From Patagioenas fasciata (lineage: Eukaryota; Chordata; Aves; Columbiformes; Columbidae), in assembly GCF_037038585.1 (NCBI RefSeq), contig NC_092521.1, forward strand, positions 111,688,605 through 111,752,604: a stretch of 64,000 nucleotides of DNA, in the 5' to 3' direction. A program made the position numbers and the translations under genes. Below are positions 34,401 through 47,500 of the stretch, one piece after another. Numbering within the stretch: position 1 is the stretch's first letter; every line of letters begins with the position of its first letter. The notes beneath the pieces are model-generated. The model saw nothing but the letters and a program-made list of their open reading frames with translations. It was not told the DNA's origin and made no database searches.

Positions 34401-36681
34401 TGAGTATTTCAGTGTAGCAAAAACATTTTAACCTGTTTTATTGAAAAAACAGGTATTACATCTTTAAGCCTCTCTTTCAATCTACCAGTGAGCCGATGAA
34501 TCAGTCCCACCCAGCAAATTTTTGAATTTGAAAGTGAGTTCTGGTCACATTTAATATATTGGGTTGCCACCACATGTGGCCTGGGGAGTGTGCAAAGGCC
34601 TCAGTGCCATCACCCTGATCTGCTGTCAAATGCTGGGCCAGAAGCCAAGCACTGGTGAGGCAGTTTCCTCTGTGCATGTTCTGCCATGGCAGAATAAATC
34701 CCTTTCCTGGCCTGCACACCAGACTGAAGGAGGCAGAGTACATGGACAAAACAAAAGGTTTTTACAGTGGACCTACCTCTAACAGAAAACGTAGGCATAG
34801 CAAAACTAGTATATAAGACTTCATAAGAGCCAGCACTTGGGTTTACTGGGTTTCCTTGTGGGGTGTAGAGGACACTGATTAAAGCATATACTTCCAGAGG
34901 TGTTGCATCTTACTGTCATTACAGAAGAGAGGGCGATACAAGACTGTTGGATGCCTTCCAGTGGCCACGTTTTGTGAACATTAATCAGAAATGGGTGACA
35001 GGATAACGTGAGTTTTGTGTGAGAGGCCATAGCATTTTTGCAGTGCAAACCAGTGTTTCAAAGGATTTTTTTTTTTTTAAATTTTTTTTTTTAAATTTTC
35101 AAATCATGGGCATGTGCCACAACCTTACGTGCCTTCTGAAGAAGGTAGTGTTCTGCAGGTTTCTAGTTGCTTTTCCTCAGGGTACTCCAAAACCATCTGA
35201 AATGACTTGGTGTGCACTACTGACAGTGAAGGCTAAAAGCAAGCTAACAAGTGATTTTGGTTTCAAAGTGGAGGAATTCTGTTTCAAAGAGGCTGAGGAG
35301 CAAGAGTCTGCTGGGAAGAGGGGGGAGGAAAGATCCTGCACACAAATTGTTCATTGTGTTGAAGCCTTTGTGGAATAAAAGAGAGACAACACCTGTGTCC
35401 TACCCTTGTGAAGTTAGAGTTTATGTATGTATACCATAAAGGAACAGTTTTCCCTGTGTGATGGTGTCCTTAAGGGAACCGTGTGATAGGAAAAGCAGGC
35501 AAGAGTTTATCTCTCCCAGTTTTTAATTTTATTTAGCAGGGTCAATCCTCAGAGCACCATGACAATCGTGGGGATTAACAGCGGATTTCCCCTGGCCCCC
35601 AGTCACATTGGATTTCTGTGCCCATGGGGGTACTTTTGCAATTGCTCCGCTGACACGCTTTGCTCTCAGTGCTTCAACATGTGTTCAGCTTCATAAGAAA
35701 GCTTCTGGCAAAGATTTCTGAGCAGTGTGTTGCTTCTCCTGACAAGGATATAGGGAAATCTTAAGCACATCAGTACGGTTGTGTTTTATGTCAGTAAAGC
35801 AATATAAAACATTGCCCCCTCATGGGTATCACATTCATAGGCACCTATACTGATGTTTAGCATGAAAAAAAACAGAAAACAAGATCTTAAAATAATAATG
35901 TGGCCCAGTAAATATGTCATTTAGTATTCAAATATACCCAAATCTGTGACTTACAACCATAGACCATTCAGTAGGGATCTTAGAGCAGGGTGTGTGCGCT
36001 GCCTCAGTTTTGAAACTCAGTAGTTTGGAAGTCTTGTCAGAATTCATGAATAAGGCCTGGAGTGATTACAACTCTATTCACTTCCCATTTCACCCAGGGT
36101 TTGCCTCTTTCATGCAGACCAAGACAGTCAGTCTGGTCTTAAATCCCAATTCTCCATATTTAAAATGAGTTTAATGACCTCATCATAGGATAGCAATAAA
36201 AATCCTCCAATGTTTGTTTGAGCTGCTCGTATCTACTGGTCATGAAGGCTATTGGAGGGTGTGGATGAAAGAAAGTTCGTGTAAGTCATGCATTTTAATA
36301 CCTCTAGGCAGTGTATTTTCTTTGGGCAGAAGGTCTGTAATCAATTTATGTTCCAGTCAAGGCAAGACACCTCATAGTTTTTGTAGTTGCCATCTTAAGC
36401 TAGTTACTTGTGGCTGAGTATTTCAAACTTATGGGATGCCTGTGGATAATGTCAGTGTTCGAAAAGCTACTAGCCCAAACGTGTTTGACTCTGCTCCTTC
36501 TCACCTCGGACAGGCACATTTTAGTTAGAAATTTCTTTTCATGTAGTGTAGCTGATTGCGTTTAGGTGGATAAATGATAATTTGTCTGCCAAAAATAACG
36601 TGTGGACTTTCTTGAACAGTCATTTTCTCTTGTGCTCTGGAAAATAAAATGTTTCCTTTGTTAGATCAAGTTGAGAGTTAC
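31463..36681. other. Non-coding single-copy DNA
   Basis: AT-rich, with T-runs near 35066-35093. There is no recognisable repeat, RNA gene or exon in these 5.2 kb. Open frames are 60-119 codons, typical of chance at this composition. Confidence 0.45.
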
Positions 36682-36915
36682 CGCCAGTTCCAATAAGTGC
36701 TGCCAGACACCAAGTCTAGAGCATCGTGTGACTGAACCTTGGCTCCACCAGAAACAAAAATGCTCATTCCCGCCGTTGGACCAGCTTCTAGTATTTTTAT
36801 GTAGACCAGTTCCTGATGTTGAAGGCCAACCCAAACAGTAAACGAAAACTCACAGTTCATAGCTTGTTTGGGTAAAAACTGGACTGAGAGCAACACAGTT
36901 TTATTGTCTCTTGGC
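36682..36915 (-). other. Candidate internal exon, 234 nt (weak)
   Basis: On the minus strand, 234 nt is open in one frame and bounded by ttggttttag (AG at 36917-36916) and a donor tggcg then gtaact (GT at 36681-36680); a stop follows at once in the intron. Both ends are phase 2. The peptide looks like a folded beta-rich domain (contains CEFSFTVWVGLQHQELVYIK and AGMSIFVSGGAKVQ), loosely recalling extracellular lectin-like sandwiches, but I cannot assign a family. The acceptor has a weak pyrimidine tract. Its 3' phase is compatible with the candidate terminal exon at 15862-16225 on the same strand, about 20 kb downstream. Confidence 0.27.
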
Positions 36916-38774
36916 CTAAAACCAACTTCTTGTTCTGAACTACAGTTGCTGATGACAGACAGATTTACCAGTCCCCTCCAAGCTCATTTCACAAAATTAG
37001 TAAGCAAACAGCTTCAAGTGCTTTCTTGATCTAAAGAACAATGAGTATATAGTAAGTTAAAAAGAAATCCTTTTCAGCAAATCGTTTTGATTATTTACAC
37101 AAATACGTCAGACTTGGAAAAAAAAAAATCCGTTCATTAATATAATCACAATGATGTGCTCATTTACATTAAGCAATCACGACTGGCTCAAATGGATCAT
37201 AGTTTGTTGGGTTTTGTGTGTGTGGTGTTTTGTGTTTTTTTAAACCCTCTTGCTTTCCATGAATTTATTGTGATTATTTTTAAAACAATGCAATTAAGTC
37301 TCTAGATAGGGAATTTGAATATTTATTCTGTTGATCTGAATTACTGAAAGCATCCTTTCTCTGAAGCATAAATTTTCATTATCTTCAGTGGTGGTGTATC
37401 TTTAATAAGTGCTCTAGCTGAGACATGCAATTATCCCATACAAAAGTTGCAATGAAGGTTTTGTTGTTAGTGATGCCTTGCTAAAGCTGTTTGGCTAACT
37501 GTTACATTCCATCTGCAGGCTGCTTTGTCTAAAGGTCCAGAAAAATGATTCATGCTAGGCTAAAATGTACAGAGATTAACTGGGCCAAAAGGTTCATTTG
37601 GGGTCTGAAAGCTAGAGTCCTCAGCCAAATGTGTGGTTAGTTAGGGTGGCCATAAGCAGTAGCTCTGTAAAAGGGAAAGGGTGGAGGTGAGATGTTTCAC
37701 TCCATGCTACTTTTTGACTTGGAGCTTACAGGCTTAGTTGTCTAATTGCAGTGAAGTTGGGCTGGTCTGACTGTAAAAGCCCTTTGTGGTGAGCCTGCAC
37801 AGAAGCTTCAGCCCGATTATATCAAAGTCTGGATGTGAGGAGACAGCAGACCAATCTCAAAATGCTGCCTGTTTCAGCAGTGTAGTAAGTTTCTTCTCAG
37901 AGATGCAGTAGGTAGTGATTGATCAGTTTATTGAAAGAACTTGGCCTAACAGATATAGTGCGAGGTTTTCCCCAAACATCCTATCTCTTTATCATCACGC
38001 ACCCACTGCAAAGTGTTGAGGGCCCGCTGTCCTATCCCTGCTCCCTGTTGTCTGAAACGTCTCCTTGCGTGGCCTCATGCCTTCACCTTGCTTCCTCGAG
38101 TGACGGCTTCTTGTGGGTTTCCAGGAGCGGTGACTTGTCTTTCCAGTCTCATCGGTATTTGCCCTGTTGCCTGGGGTGGACATGAATTAAATCTCATAAA
38201 CTTTATTCATCAACAGGCTTATGGCGTCATTGTGTAAGCTTCCAGATGAAATGCCTAAATCCCTCACATGAAATGCAGTAATCTAAGGTAATATTACTTA
38301 GATTTTTTTTCTTGTCCTGATTTACCAATGCTTTTTTTTGTTCCTTTAGATTTTAAGGTGGTATATTGAGTTGTTACAACAGTGATTTAGGTTTAATAGT
38401 CTTTTTGATTTAGCTGCAGTACATTTTGATTCTCGAGCATTCAGCAATTGGAGTATTTCTAGGTGAAATCAATCATAGTCTGTGGAGATGCCCAGAAGTA
38501 TACATGGGTGCTTGTGTGTGCACATACACATACACACACACTCTAACACTTCTGGAAACATGAGACAAGATGTATTTATCAGTGATGAAACTGGTATGGT
38601 TCTGTAAAACTTATTCTGTGAAACTAAAACCTTACATGATGAACAGTTTCATAAGTTTTTACTGTTAGCTGTAGCGCAACTGTACGATTCTCTATTGTAC
38701 ACCAACAGGCTACCATCAAGAAGCTGTCAGCTCCTGCACAGTTCTCATAAAAAAAGATAATAATGTAATGAAAG
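36916..38774. other. Non-coding DNA with a short CA repeat
   Basis: AT-rich with an A-run near 37119-37129 and a small (CA)n-type tract at about 38519-38541. The frames at 37919-38237 lie in a GC-richer patch open on both strands. Nothing recognisable. Confidence 0.45.
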
Positions 38775-38962
38775 AATAATTTAGGCTGGAAGGGACCTCC
38801 AGGGTCAGTTTGTCCATCCTCCTGCTGAGCATAGGGCTAACTTCCTAGTTAGGCCAGCTTGCTCAGGGCCCTGTGCTGCTGGCTTTCAGAAGTCTCCAAA
38901 AATGGATATTCCACAACTGATCCAGTACTTAACCACTTTCACTGTAAACAGTTTTCCCTTTG
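38775..38962 (-). mobile_element. CR1 LINE fragment, antisense
   Basis: The reverse complement of a CR1 3' region. On plus it begins with the inverted tail (aatttaggctggaagggacc), then the GTCCATCCTCCTGCT-type stretch, and passes through caaaaatggatattccacaa and cactttcactgtaaacagtt, which correspond to the CR1 ORF2 end read backwards. It is clearly more diverged than the plus-strand copies and belongs to another, older subfamily. It lacks the terminal octamers. Confidence 0.85.
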
Positions 38963-39547
38963 ATTGGAACAAGAGTGGTGCATATAAACTGGTCATGAAT
39001 AAATTTAGATAGGAAATCAGATTACTTCAGTGATGTTCTGGAACAGTGCTCTGATAGGATTTGTGGGAGGAGAATGTGTCCTCTTGAGCCTAAGATGCAT
39101 ATTTGTCTGGTTGTAAAAGTGATGATATAACTATCTCTGATAGCAAAGGACTTGACTCAGTGACCCATTTCAGATTTGAAACCTTGATACTTTTACCAGT
39201 GATGGTGCTGAATTTGCTGCTCGCACTTGAAATGGTCACCTTTCTTCTGCTTCCCTATATTTATGTAGATTTGTAAACATCATACATTTCTTATTGTGCC
39301 CTTTTCTGGTTATATTTCTGTAGGGAGCAGGAGCAATCTTTCTCCTTGAATTAATGAAGCTGAGTGTCTCCTGAGAAATTCAGGAACAAAATGGGCACAG
39401 TAATGGAGCTTAATATCTAATTTACCAGAGGAGCAATATTATTCACAGTTACTCATTTTGTCCCTTCTCTGGGTAGAGAGGACACCTCATACTCCAGGTC
39501 TATTAGTGCAGTAGCTTTTTCAGACAATTAGTTCCCAGGCACACTAT
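38963..39547. other. Non-coding spacer, nothing recognised
   Basis: Single-copy AT-rich sequence between the antisense CR1 and the LTR. Confidence 0.5.
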
Positions 39548-40096
39548 TGTGGTTTAATCCAGAAGGCAACTAAACACCACACAGCCATTTGTTCCTCCCC
39601 TACCCCAATGGAATGTGGGAGAGAATCAGAAAAAAAAAAAAGTAAAACTTACAGATTGAGATCAAGACAGTTTAAAGGGCAGAAAGGGCAAGCAGTAATA
39701 ATAATATAATGGTAAAAGGATATACAAAACAAGGGATGCACAAAGCAATTGCTCACCATCCACTGACTGATGCCCAGCCTGTCTCCAAGCAGCAATCATC
39801 TTCCCTGGCCAACTCCCTCAAGTTTATATACTGAGCATGACATCATATGGTATGGAATATTCCTTTGGCCAGTTTGGGTAGCTGTCCTGCCTGGTTATGT
39901 GTCCTGCCAGTGTCTTGCATACCCTCTACCTTCTTTGTTGTCAAGGCCAGTATGAGAAGCTGAGAAGCCCTTGACTGCTTAGCAACAGCTAAAACATCAA
40001 TGTGTTATCAATATTATTCTCATTCTAAATCCAAAACCCAGCACTATAACAGCTACTAGGAAGAAAATTAACTCTATGCCAGCTGAAACCAGGACA
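39548..40096 (-). mobile_element. Solo LTR of an avian ERVL-like endogenous retrovirus
   Basis: A 549-bp LTR with terminal TG and CA. The plus-strand ends (tgtggtttaatcc at 39548 and cagctgaaaccaggaca ending at 40096) are those of an abundant bird ERVL-type LTR family. The minus orientation is chosen because a TATA box (TATATAAA, 39840-39833) with an upstream CRE-like tgatgtca reads that way. Interior features fit the family: an A-run, an AATAATAATATAAT stretch and accagctactaggaagaa-like sequence near the end. No gag, pol or env sequence lies on either side, so this is a recombination-derived solo LTR. The immediate flanks (actat and cgcac) do not match, so the target duplication has decayed or the ends are slightly misplaced. 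Confidence 0.85.
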
Positions 40097-43000
40097 CGCA
40101 CTTATATAATAGAGTCAATATTTTACCTCAAGCATTTTTCTTCTGTAAGTATCAAATGACATTTCTTTTCTGTTACCTTGCACCCTTGTATGAATGAAAA
40201 AGTCATTCAAGTCACTATGAAGTCCACCTGTGTTTTGTTTCTGGATGCCGATCTAAGTTGGAAGCCTAAGAAGGTATTTGGATCATGAAAGCATTTTCAT
40301 TTTTCCTTTAGTGGTGACAAGCCCAGGGGGGCTGTGAGGGAGTGGACTGAAGCCCTAGGCCTGTTGTGTGAAATGTGAGGAATTGTGCAAATTTACGGAG
40401 GCACTTACTGGGGGAGAGGAATGAAGCAGAAAGGGCAGAAGCCCCTGTGTTAACATCACTTTGCCTCTGCACCACTGCGGTGCCTTGCCCGTGTCTGCAC
40501 CTGTTGCACTGTCTGGCTCTGCAGATACGCACACATGTGCGCATAGGACACATTTACCTTTTACTCAAAAGCTCATTCTTCAAAGGGAAGGCGGTGAATT
40601 ACTGCTTTAGGTCCCCAGTGATTTGTAGTGATTTAATGACCTTATACGGAACATTTAACTGTAGTATGAAGCAGAAATTTCTGTTCTCTCCATTATGATC
40701 AAACATGCATTATATTTTAAATAGAGTTGTTAGGGGAAGGTATTATTTGGTTGTGTTGTAGGAAATGTAGAATTGCATTGAATGAGCTTGTTTTCAATTT
40801 TTAGTAATGTATATTGCCATTAAATTCAGTGACTTTAAATATTAAACATAGTAATTACACTTTGTGCTGCATTTAATTTGGACTTGGTATGATGGAATAA
40901 TTTTTCTTGCAGGGCGTCCAATTACCATCAATTCACTTTCTAAATAGGTTGTTGAGTTTTAGGAGAAATATATGCCAGAGTAAAGTTATGAGCTGTTTAT
41001 AATATGGGTATACTACTACAAAATATTCCTCAGAAATTAATTTTAAAATTATGTGATATGTAGTTAATATGCTTTTTACTGCATCTTTTAAAAGGTAGTG
41101 TATTTAAGAATGCACTTTACCAGAAGAGCTGCTCTGATTGTGTAAGAAGTTTGTGAGCAAGACAAATTAAATGCCTCGAAAGAAGATAAACTTAGGTTTT
41201 CTAACCAAGTTGTCAAAGCACTGAGGATTCAGCTGTTCTTAAGGAATTTAAAACCTCACAGTAGGTGCTGATATTTTGGAAACACTTAATTCAAGGGTTC
41301 CAGAGCCTTAGTTACACAATTCCTGAAAATATTCTTGTCTTTATAGGCGCTTACAAAGCCCTTCCACAAAAGTATCTAAGTGCTTTCCAGCAGCATATTA
41401 AATGGCATCACTAATGTTTTTAAAAGTTGCAATAATAGTTATATAAGAACTATAATGATCTATATTCTATTTTATGTAATGCAAAGGCAACAATGCACCA
41501 ATATTGTAGCAGTGGTTAAATTTGGGACAGAAATAGTGTGGTTTTTTTTTTTTTCTATGGACTTCATAGCAGTTATAAACCTGCTGAAGTGTGTTCAACC
41601 AAGTTGGTCACCAGGAAGGTTTCAAGACAGGAAGGTCTGACTTGGCAGACTAAGAAAATGTATTATTTTTTCTGAATCTTTGACTCTTGAAATATGCTAG
41701 AGAAAATGAAAGAAAGATTACTTCGAAGAAATATTGGTTTGGTTAATTTACTATGGAAAATACTTTTTGAATTATTATTTTTTTTCTCTTTTTGAGGGAA
41801 CAAAAAATATTTATCAGTCACTGATAATGAAATATGTCTTCAAATGGGCCTTTCTTCAACCCAGGCAAAATGAGTCTTTTCCAACTTAAAGTCATCAGTC
41901 TTTCTATATGTAATAGAAAATTTCTGTCCTCTGGGAAAATTCAAACATTAGCTCAGAGGAGGTTAATTATTAGCTGTAGGTGTGTTACTGTTTTAATTTT
42001 AAGGCTTTGTCAGCAGAAGGGGAGGCTGGAGACAAAGTGCAATTGAAGAAATCCCACAGCAAGGACTGTTTCCTCCTGTCTTTAACCCCAGCTTCTGTTT
42101 AGTGACAGTTAAACATGACCTTGGGCTTCAGATGTTACAAAGGCATGGCAACAATTGCCTGTCATCATCATGTCTGTCAGTCCCAGTGTCTACTATAAAC
42201 TCAGGATTTAGGAAGAAACTGGGTGCTAAAGGGAACTTCTGTAGCTTTTAGACTCATTTCAATAGAAACCAAAGTGTTTGACATCTGAAGATTTTTCTTT
42301 CAAGTGTTCATATTTCCTTGCTAAAACTATTCAGAGTCATTGGTTTGACTTTTCATGAGGAGTTTAATAAATAACATAAAAACATTTTCTAGGACAAAAA
42401 GGAGTAAAACTATTTACTGGTGTGTGTCTTTCCCTCTGCTTACAGAGTCCTTCTTGGCATCTGATTGCTCTGCTAACGGTTATGTGAGGCATTGATTATG
42501 TGAGGCATCACTTTTGTGGCTAAGAAATAACCCATTCAATAGGTACTTTTTTTTTTTTTCTGTTGTCATTGTCCAAGCTGTCATCACGTTTGCTTACCTT
42601 CTTCCTTGGATCTTTCTCGTGCTGATTCTTCTATAAAAAATTTGTATAATTTTTAATGATTAAAACTCATAGCTATCTATAATGATAGTTTCTGTTAACA
42701 CTGCCCTTCAGGTTCCTTGACTGTGCATCAGTAAGTTAGGAACATGTTTAAAATTAGACACACGCGCTGCTCACATATAGCTGATTATCTTTGTCTATTG
42801 CATTCATCCTCCTTGATGACTCTAGCAGTAACTTAATGCTTTTGTCCATACTGACTTCTGTGGATCTTGTAAGATTTCTTCTATAGTAACTTTTTCAATG
42901 TATATCATGCCCTAAGTTATGAACAATATTTGGTATGAGTTCTTATTCTTCTGGGAGGAAAGTCAATGTTAAATTTCAGAAGAAATTAGCTTCACCAAGT

Positions 43001-44397
43001 GGAAAGTGTCAACCTCAAGAAGGAGTAGAGAGTCCTGCTGCTACTGTCCTTCACAGAAGTGGTCTGACTTCTACTTGTGTTAGGTTTCATGAGCAGATTC
43101 ATTTCTGCTGACTGATCTTAATCCTTTATGTTAACACGTATATTCTTAGACCATATGACAACCTGTCTGATAGTGAAAAGAGGCTTGTGCTCATGATTCT
43201 GGAATAGAAAGCCGGATGAATCGAAGGGTCGTTCTTCCCGAAAGTTGACTGTTTCAAGATGATGCTCTCAACATCACACGGCTATTGCGTTGACTCTCTT
43301 TAGCATTGTTCGTACACTGTAGCTCAGAAAATTACAGTTGTGCTGTATGTCTGTTCACTTACACTGGTAATTGAGTGTATATTTATTCCTCTAGGCAGAG
43401 AAATGGGCTGTTTGTTAGTATATGCAGAATACATGCTTATTCTTTTCCTTCTCCATATTATTTGAAGGCCTAATTTGTGTAGCTACTTCTTTTACACCCA
43501 GCCTTAAGTGGTTAGGATAGATTCACTCCTTTTGAATGCACACGCTGTAATATACTCTTGTGGTTGTAGTCTTAATTAGTAAAGGCTCAGAAGCTTTGCC
43601 TACATAAAAGATAATGGGAAATGTTACTTACAAAATGAGCCATTGCTAAATGTCCTTGACAAATGAGATAGTTTTGTTTCCAAAGCATTTATTTTGCTCA
43701 AGGGGTTTCTAATTCTTCTGTCCTCTTGCATTATCATGGACAATTTGAAAGAATTGCAGTGGCAAACAAGAATCAGTCTAGCACCAGCTATGTGTCAGTT
43801 TGAACGTGGCCCTTTTAACTTATTTGACAAAATTAAGTCCAACTTCTACCTGCGCCAGCACTAGTAACACAGGTCAGAGAGTAGGGGTCAGGCACGTTAC
43901 AGCTTTCATGCTATGCTGGTGGGATGGGCTCTGATTCACTACCTGTGTTTTTCTAAAGTCAGAGAAAAGTTCTTTGTCTTCCCTGGTGGCAGAATTAGTC
44001 CAGCTCTGAGCATGGCAAAAAGTTTTTGCGTTTTTGGGGAAGCCAACACTAAGACTCAGGCTGTCACATGGGTGATGTCACTCAGGTTCGCCTGGTGCTC
44101 TGAGCACTGTGGGTTTGTGCTTTTGCATCTTGGACCAATTCCAAAGTTTTGCCTTCTCTTTCCTGAAACAAGTAATAATTTCTATTAGACAAAGCAATTA
44201 GCCATTTAGCTGAAGTCTCAAATATTTTAATGAACCCTAACACTATCTGATGTAACTGCATGATTGAGTAATTTTTCACATAATTGTTCCTATATCTCAC
44301 TGCTTATAAAATGTTAATAGTGCGGTTGAAAAATGTTCAGTGAACAACGCAGACTTGGGGATTTTTCTGAAGACATATGAAAGAATTTTTTTTGCAG
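40097..44397. other. Non-coding single-copy DNA
   Basis: About 4.3 kb of AT-rich sequence. There is a T-run at about 41541-41554, another near 42547-42560, and a tiny direct repeat (ttatgtgaggcat at 42480 and 42496). The frame at 43913-44188 has no recognised motif. No RNA gene was seen. Confidence 0.45.
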
Positions 44398-44567
44398 TTT
44401 GCCGATACACCAAAATGTGCTGAAGTTATCAAATCAAAATTGTCCAGGTTCCTTCAGGATGTGCACACAACATATTGTAATAGGGACAGAGGGTGCTGTG
44501 GCCCCTCCAGGCACATGTTAGGTGTAGATGGGGTAGTACATGCTCCAGAATCATGTTGCTTATCCAG
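44398..44567 (+). other. Candidate internal exon, 170 nt (weak)
   Basis: A strong acceptor (aagaattttttttgcag, ending at 44397) and a good donor (tatccag then gtaaat, from 44568) enclose 170 nt open in one frame, starting in phase 0 and ending after two bases of a codon. The peptide is cysteine-rich (contains KLSRFLQDVHTTYC and RDRGCCGPSRH) with no family I recognise. It lies on the opposite strand to the candidate exons at 15.9 and 36.7 kb, so it would not belong to the same transcript. Confidence 0.2.
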
Positions 44568-47500
44568 GTAAATGGTCAAATCCCTTGCTTCCAGCTATCA
44601 GGTCAGTGCTTATGGTAATAAGCCCATTTTTATGTATGTTTTTAATGAAACATACGTGAATATTACTAAAGTTATAACCTCTAAATTATTATTTGCAGAA
44701 TAGGAGCTTGAAATCAGTCTACTGTCGTGAGAGGAGAAATATGAAAATGGCTAGGAATAAGAACTCTAATCGCAATATAGTCAGTGTGGTTTAGGCTTAA
44801 ATAACGAGTCAAGCTGTAACTTTTTAATGATTATTGGATAGCTATGTGATGCCCTACATTAGTAATTTTAAATTAATTTTCATGTAAGGAGCAGGTTACC
44901 AAATTAATGACAATGAAGTTCTATAAGGTGTTATGATACTGTGGTGTACTGCAGTATAAGAATATTGGTTTTGGTTTTCTTAGTATATTTATTATTTTAA
45001 TGCTAACTAAGATTCTTTTTCTTCAAGTCCAAGAGAAGAAAGTGGACTATTTTGTAACAGCCTGAACTGATCCTGCAAATGTTTATGCTTATGCTTGGCT
45101 TTGCTCATGAGCAGTGTTGTGCATCTGTATTAAGCAGAAGGTTTCAAGATTAGACCTTAATTTAAGAAGACATAATGATAGGGCTAGCAAACAGGAGAAA
45201 GACAAGGGATATAGCAAAATGTTTAACTAAACGATGTAAGGGCACTATATGAAGAGCAACCTGTGGGTTTACCTCCAAGATACTGTTTTCTTGTTTTTAC
45301 TTATTATATTAAATTTAAGCCCTTATCCTGGGATATTCTAGAAGAGCCTGTGCATACTAAGGTCAGTGGGAACTAATGAGGCAAAGAACTTTGTAAATCA
45401 GTCCTTTAGGCATACTTTTAATTTTTATTATTTCCCTCTCACTTGAAGAATAGCTCAAATTTGCTTTTTTTTAATTACTTATCAAAGAATATTTTTAAAG
45501 GAATTCTGGGTCTTAACCATTTAGTCCTTCTGCTGATTACATTTGCTTTCCTATTCCATAACAGAATTGTTCATTAGTTTTCCTGTGCTCACAATCTGTC
45601 TCCAGAAGCTTTCAGTATCCTACTCTCTGTTCATGAACCCTCACTGACAACATAGTTATGGTTCTTTCATTTCGTCTTTTCCAGCACTAGAGGGGACAGG
45701 ATGCTGTGGTAATGCACATACGTATTTCAGAAGAACATACAAGTGTCTGGTTATCTCAGAGGTTATAGTGAGAAGCAGCATGAGCTATTGGGTAGGTTAC
45801 TAATTCCTAACTGGGAGACTAAAGTAGTTGAATGAAATATGGATAAAATGGAAGTTACCAGGGGTTTTTAATTCCTGGAAATCAATCTGAGACAGTGAAA
45901 GTTTACAACATTGTAGATTTGAGGTAAAATTGCTTATTGTGTAGGGTGACCTGCATGTTATGTGAAAATGGTCTCTCTTATCTGAAGGGTATGTAAACCA
46001 AGTTTACATAATGTTAATCATTTTAGCTTAATGAAGTGCATTCACGCCAAAGCTTTGTTGTTTTTGTCGGTGGCTGTTAGACTGTATTACTTGTCCATAG
46101 AAAGTAGCTAGAAAGATTCCTGTTACTTCTCGTTTGTGTGTGGAGTCACTGGGAAAGAAGTTGATCCCTTCATTGCATATTTGAGAGGTTGGAGCACAAA
46201 GTTTGCCACACCATCTCTCAAATCCCTCCCAAATTTCAGAAACTTGGCAAGAATAAGTGGGGTCTATTGTTATATTTTAGATTTTTCACATAGTTTAAAG
46301 TTAAGATGAGAGCAAAAGGCTCTGATATTTAAATGCAATTTAAATCAGAATTATCATGCACAAGTTTTTTAATAGGCTTGTTTATAGAGCCAGGACATTA
46401 CAGTGTATTCTGTAAAGTTGTCTGTTGTCATCTGATCTGGAACATAATGCTTATGGACTCATAAGTCTGATTAATTTACTCTTATATTGACATGAATTTC
46501 TTTTAAAGAGAAGAAAAACATCTGCAGTAACAATTTTCATCAAAGGTTGTAGAAGTATCATTAATTGCTTAAGAAAAAAGATATGAATGCCTATCTCCAG
46601 AAGGACTCTAATTTATGTCTGGAGGGAAGAATTAACTGTAATAGTAACATAAGGAACGTATTATACATGTTGGTTTTAATCCATTGACTTTTAGCAGAAG
46701 TGACCTAACTCTCATATAGCTTACAGAAGACCTAAGAAACCTAACATAAAAATGCAAATGAAAGATCTGCAGGTGTGGTTGAAGTTGGTGTAACATCTGC
46801 CCTGAGGTAGAAGACAGCAGCTCAGAGTCACAGGAGTGAATCCCAACATGATTGTGGGGTGTGCTGGGGGAATGAGCAGAGACAGGAGCGCACAGCCACT
46901 GCAGTGGCACAGGGAGCAAGGCTGTGAGGGTGGGTCACCACGTTTCTCCATGTTTGGGAGCCAGGAGGTTGGGTTTGTGGAAAGCTTACCTAGTGACATC
47001 GAGCCGCCATCCCTCCTATGAGTTGCTGGGATAGGTGTTCTGGAAAACATGAGACACACATCTTGTGGTTTTCTTCATCTAACCTGTGGTTCAGGCTGCT
47101 TATGTGGATAAATGTTGCAGGGTTTGACCCAGTGCAGTATGTACCTACAGGTAGTTCATCTCTGAGAGACACTGATTCTCATGAGTGAGCATGTCTGAAA
47201 TACAGTCACCACTGCTGCAGGATTTCTGAATGATGAATGCTTGGGTGTTGGTCTTTGCTCCTTCTTTGGGCTCTGGCCCAAGTCAAGGCCCTTCAGCCAG
47301 CAACCAGGTTTGTCTTTCATCAGTGTAATCAAATGGCACAAGACAGTGAAGTAATTAGAAGCTGTGTGTGAGAGACTGCAGTTAATTCCTTCAAACTGGG
47401 CTGCTTTGTTCACCTGTGTGACACATTGGAGGTTGTTTTGAAGGACTTAAGAGACACATGACAGCAGTTTAAAGATCTAGATCTACATCTTTGCTGTAAT

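Noticed and set aside
46721..47059. 112-codon minus-strand frame
   Set aside because: Pro/Ser/Cys-rich sequence without a domain signature; overlapping frames on both strands.
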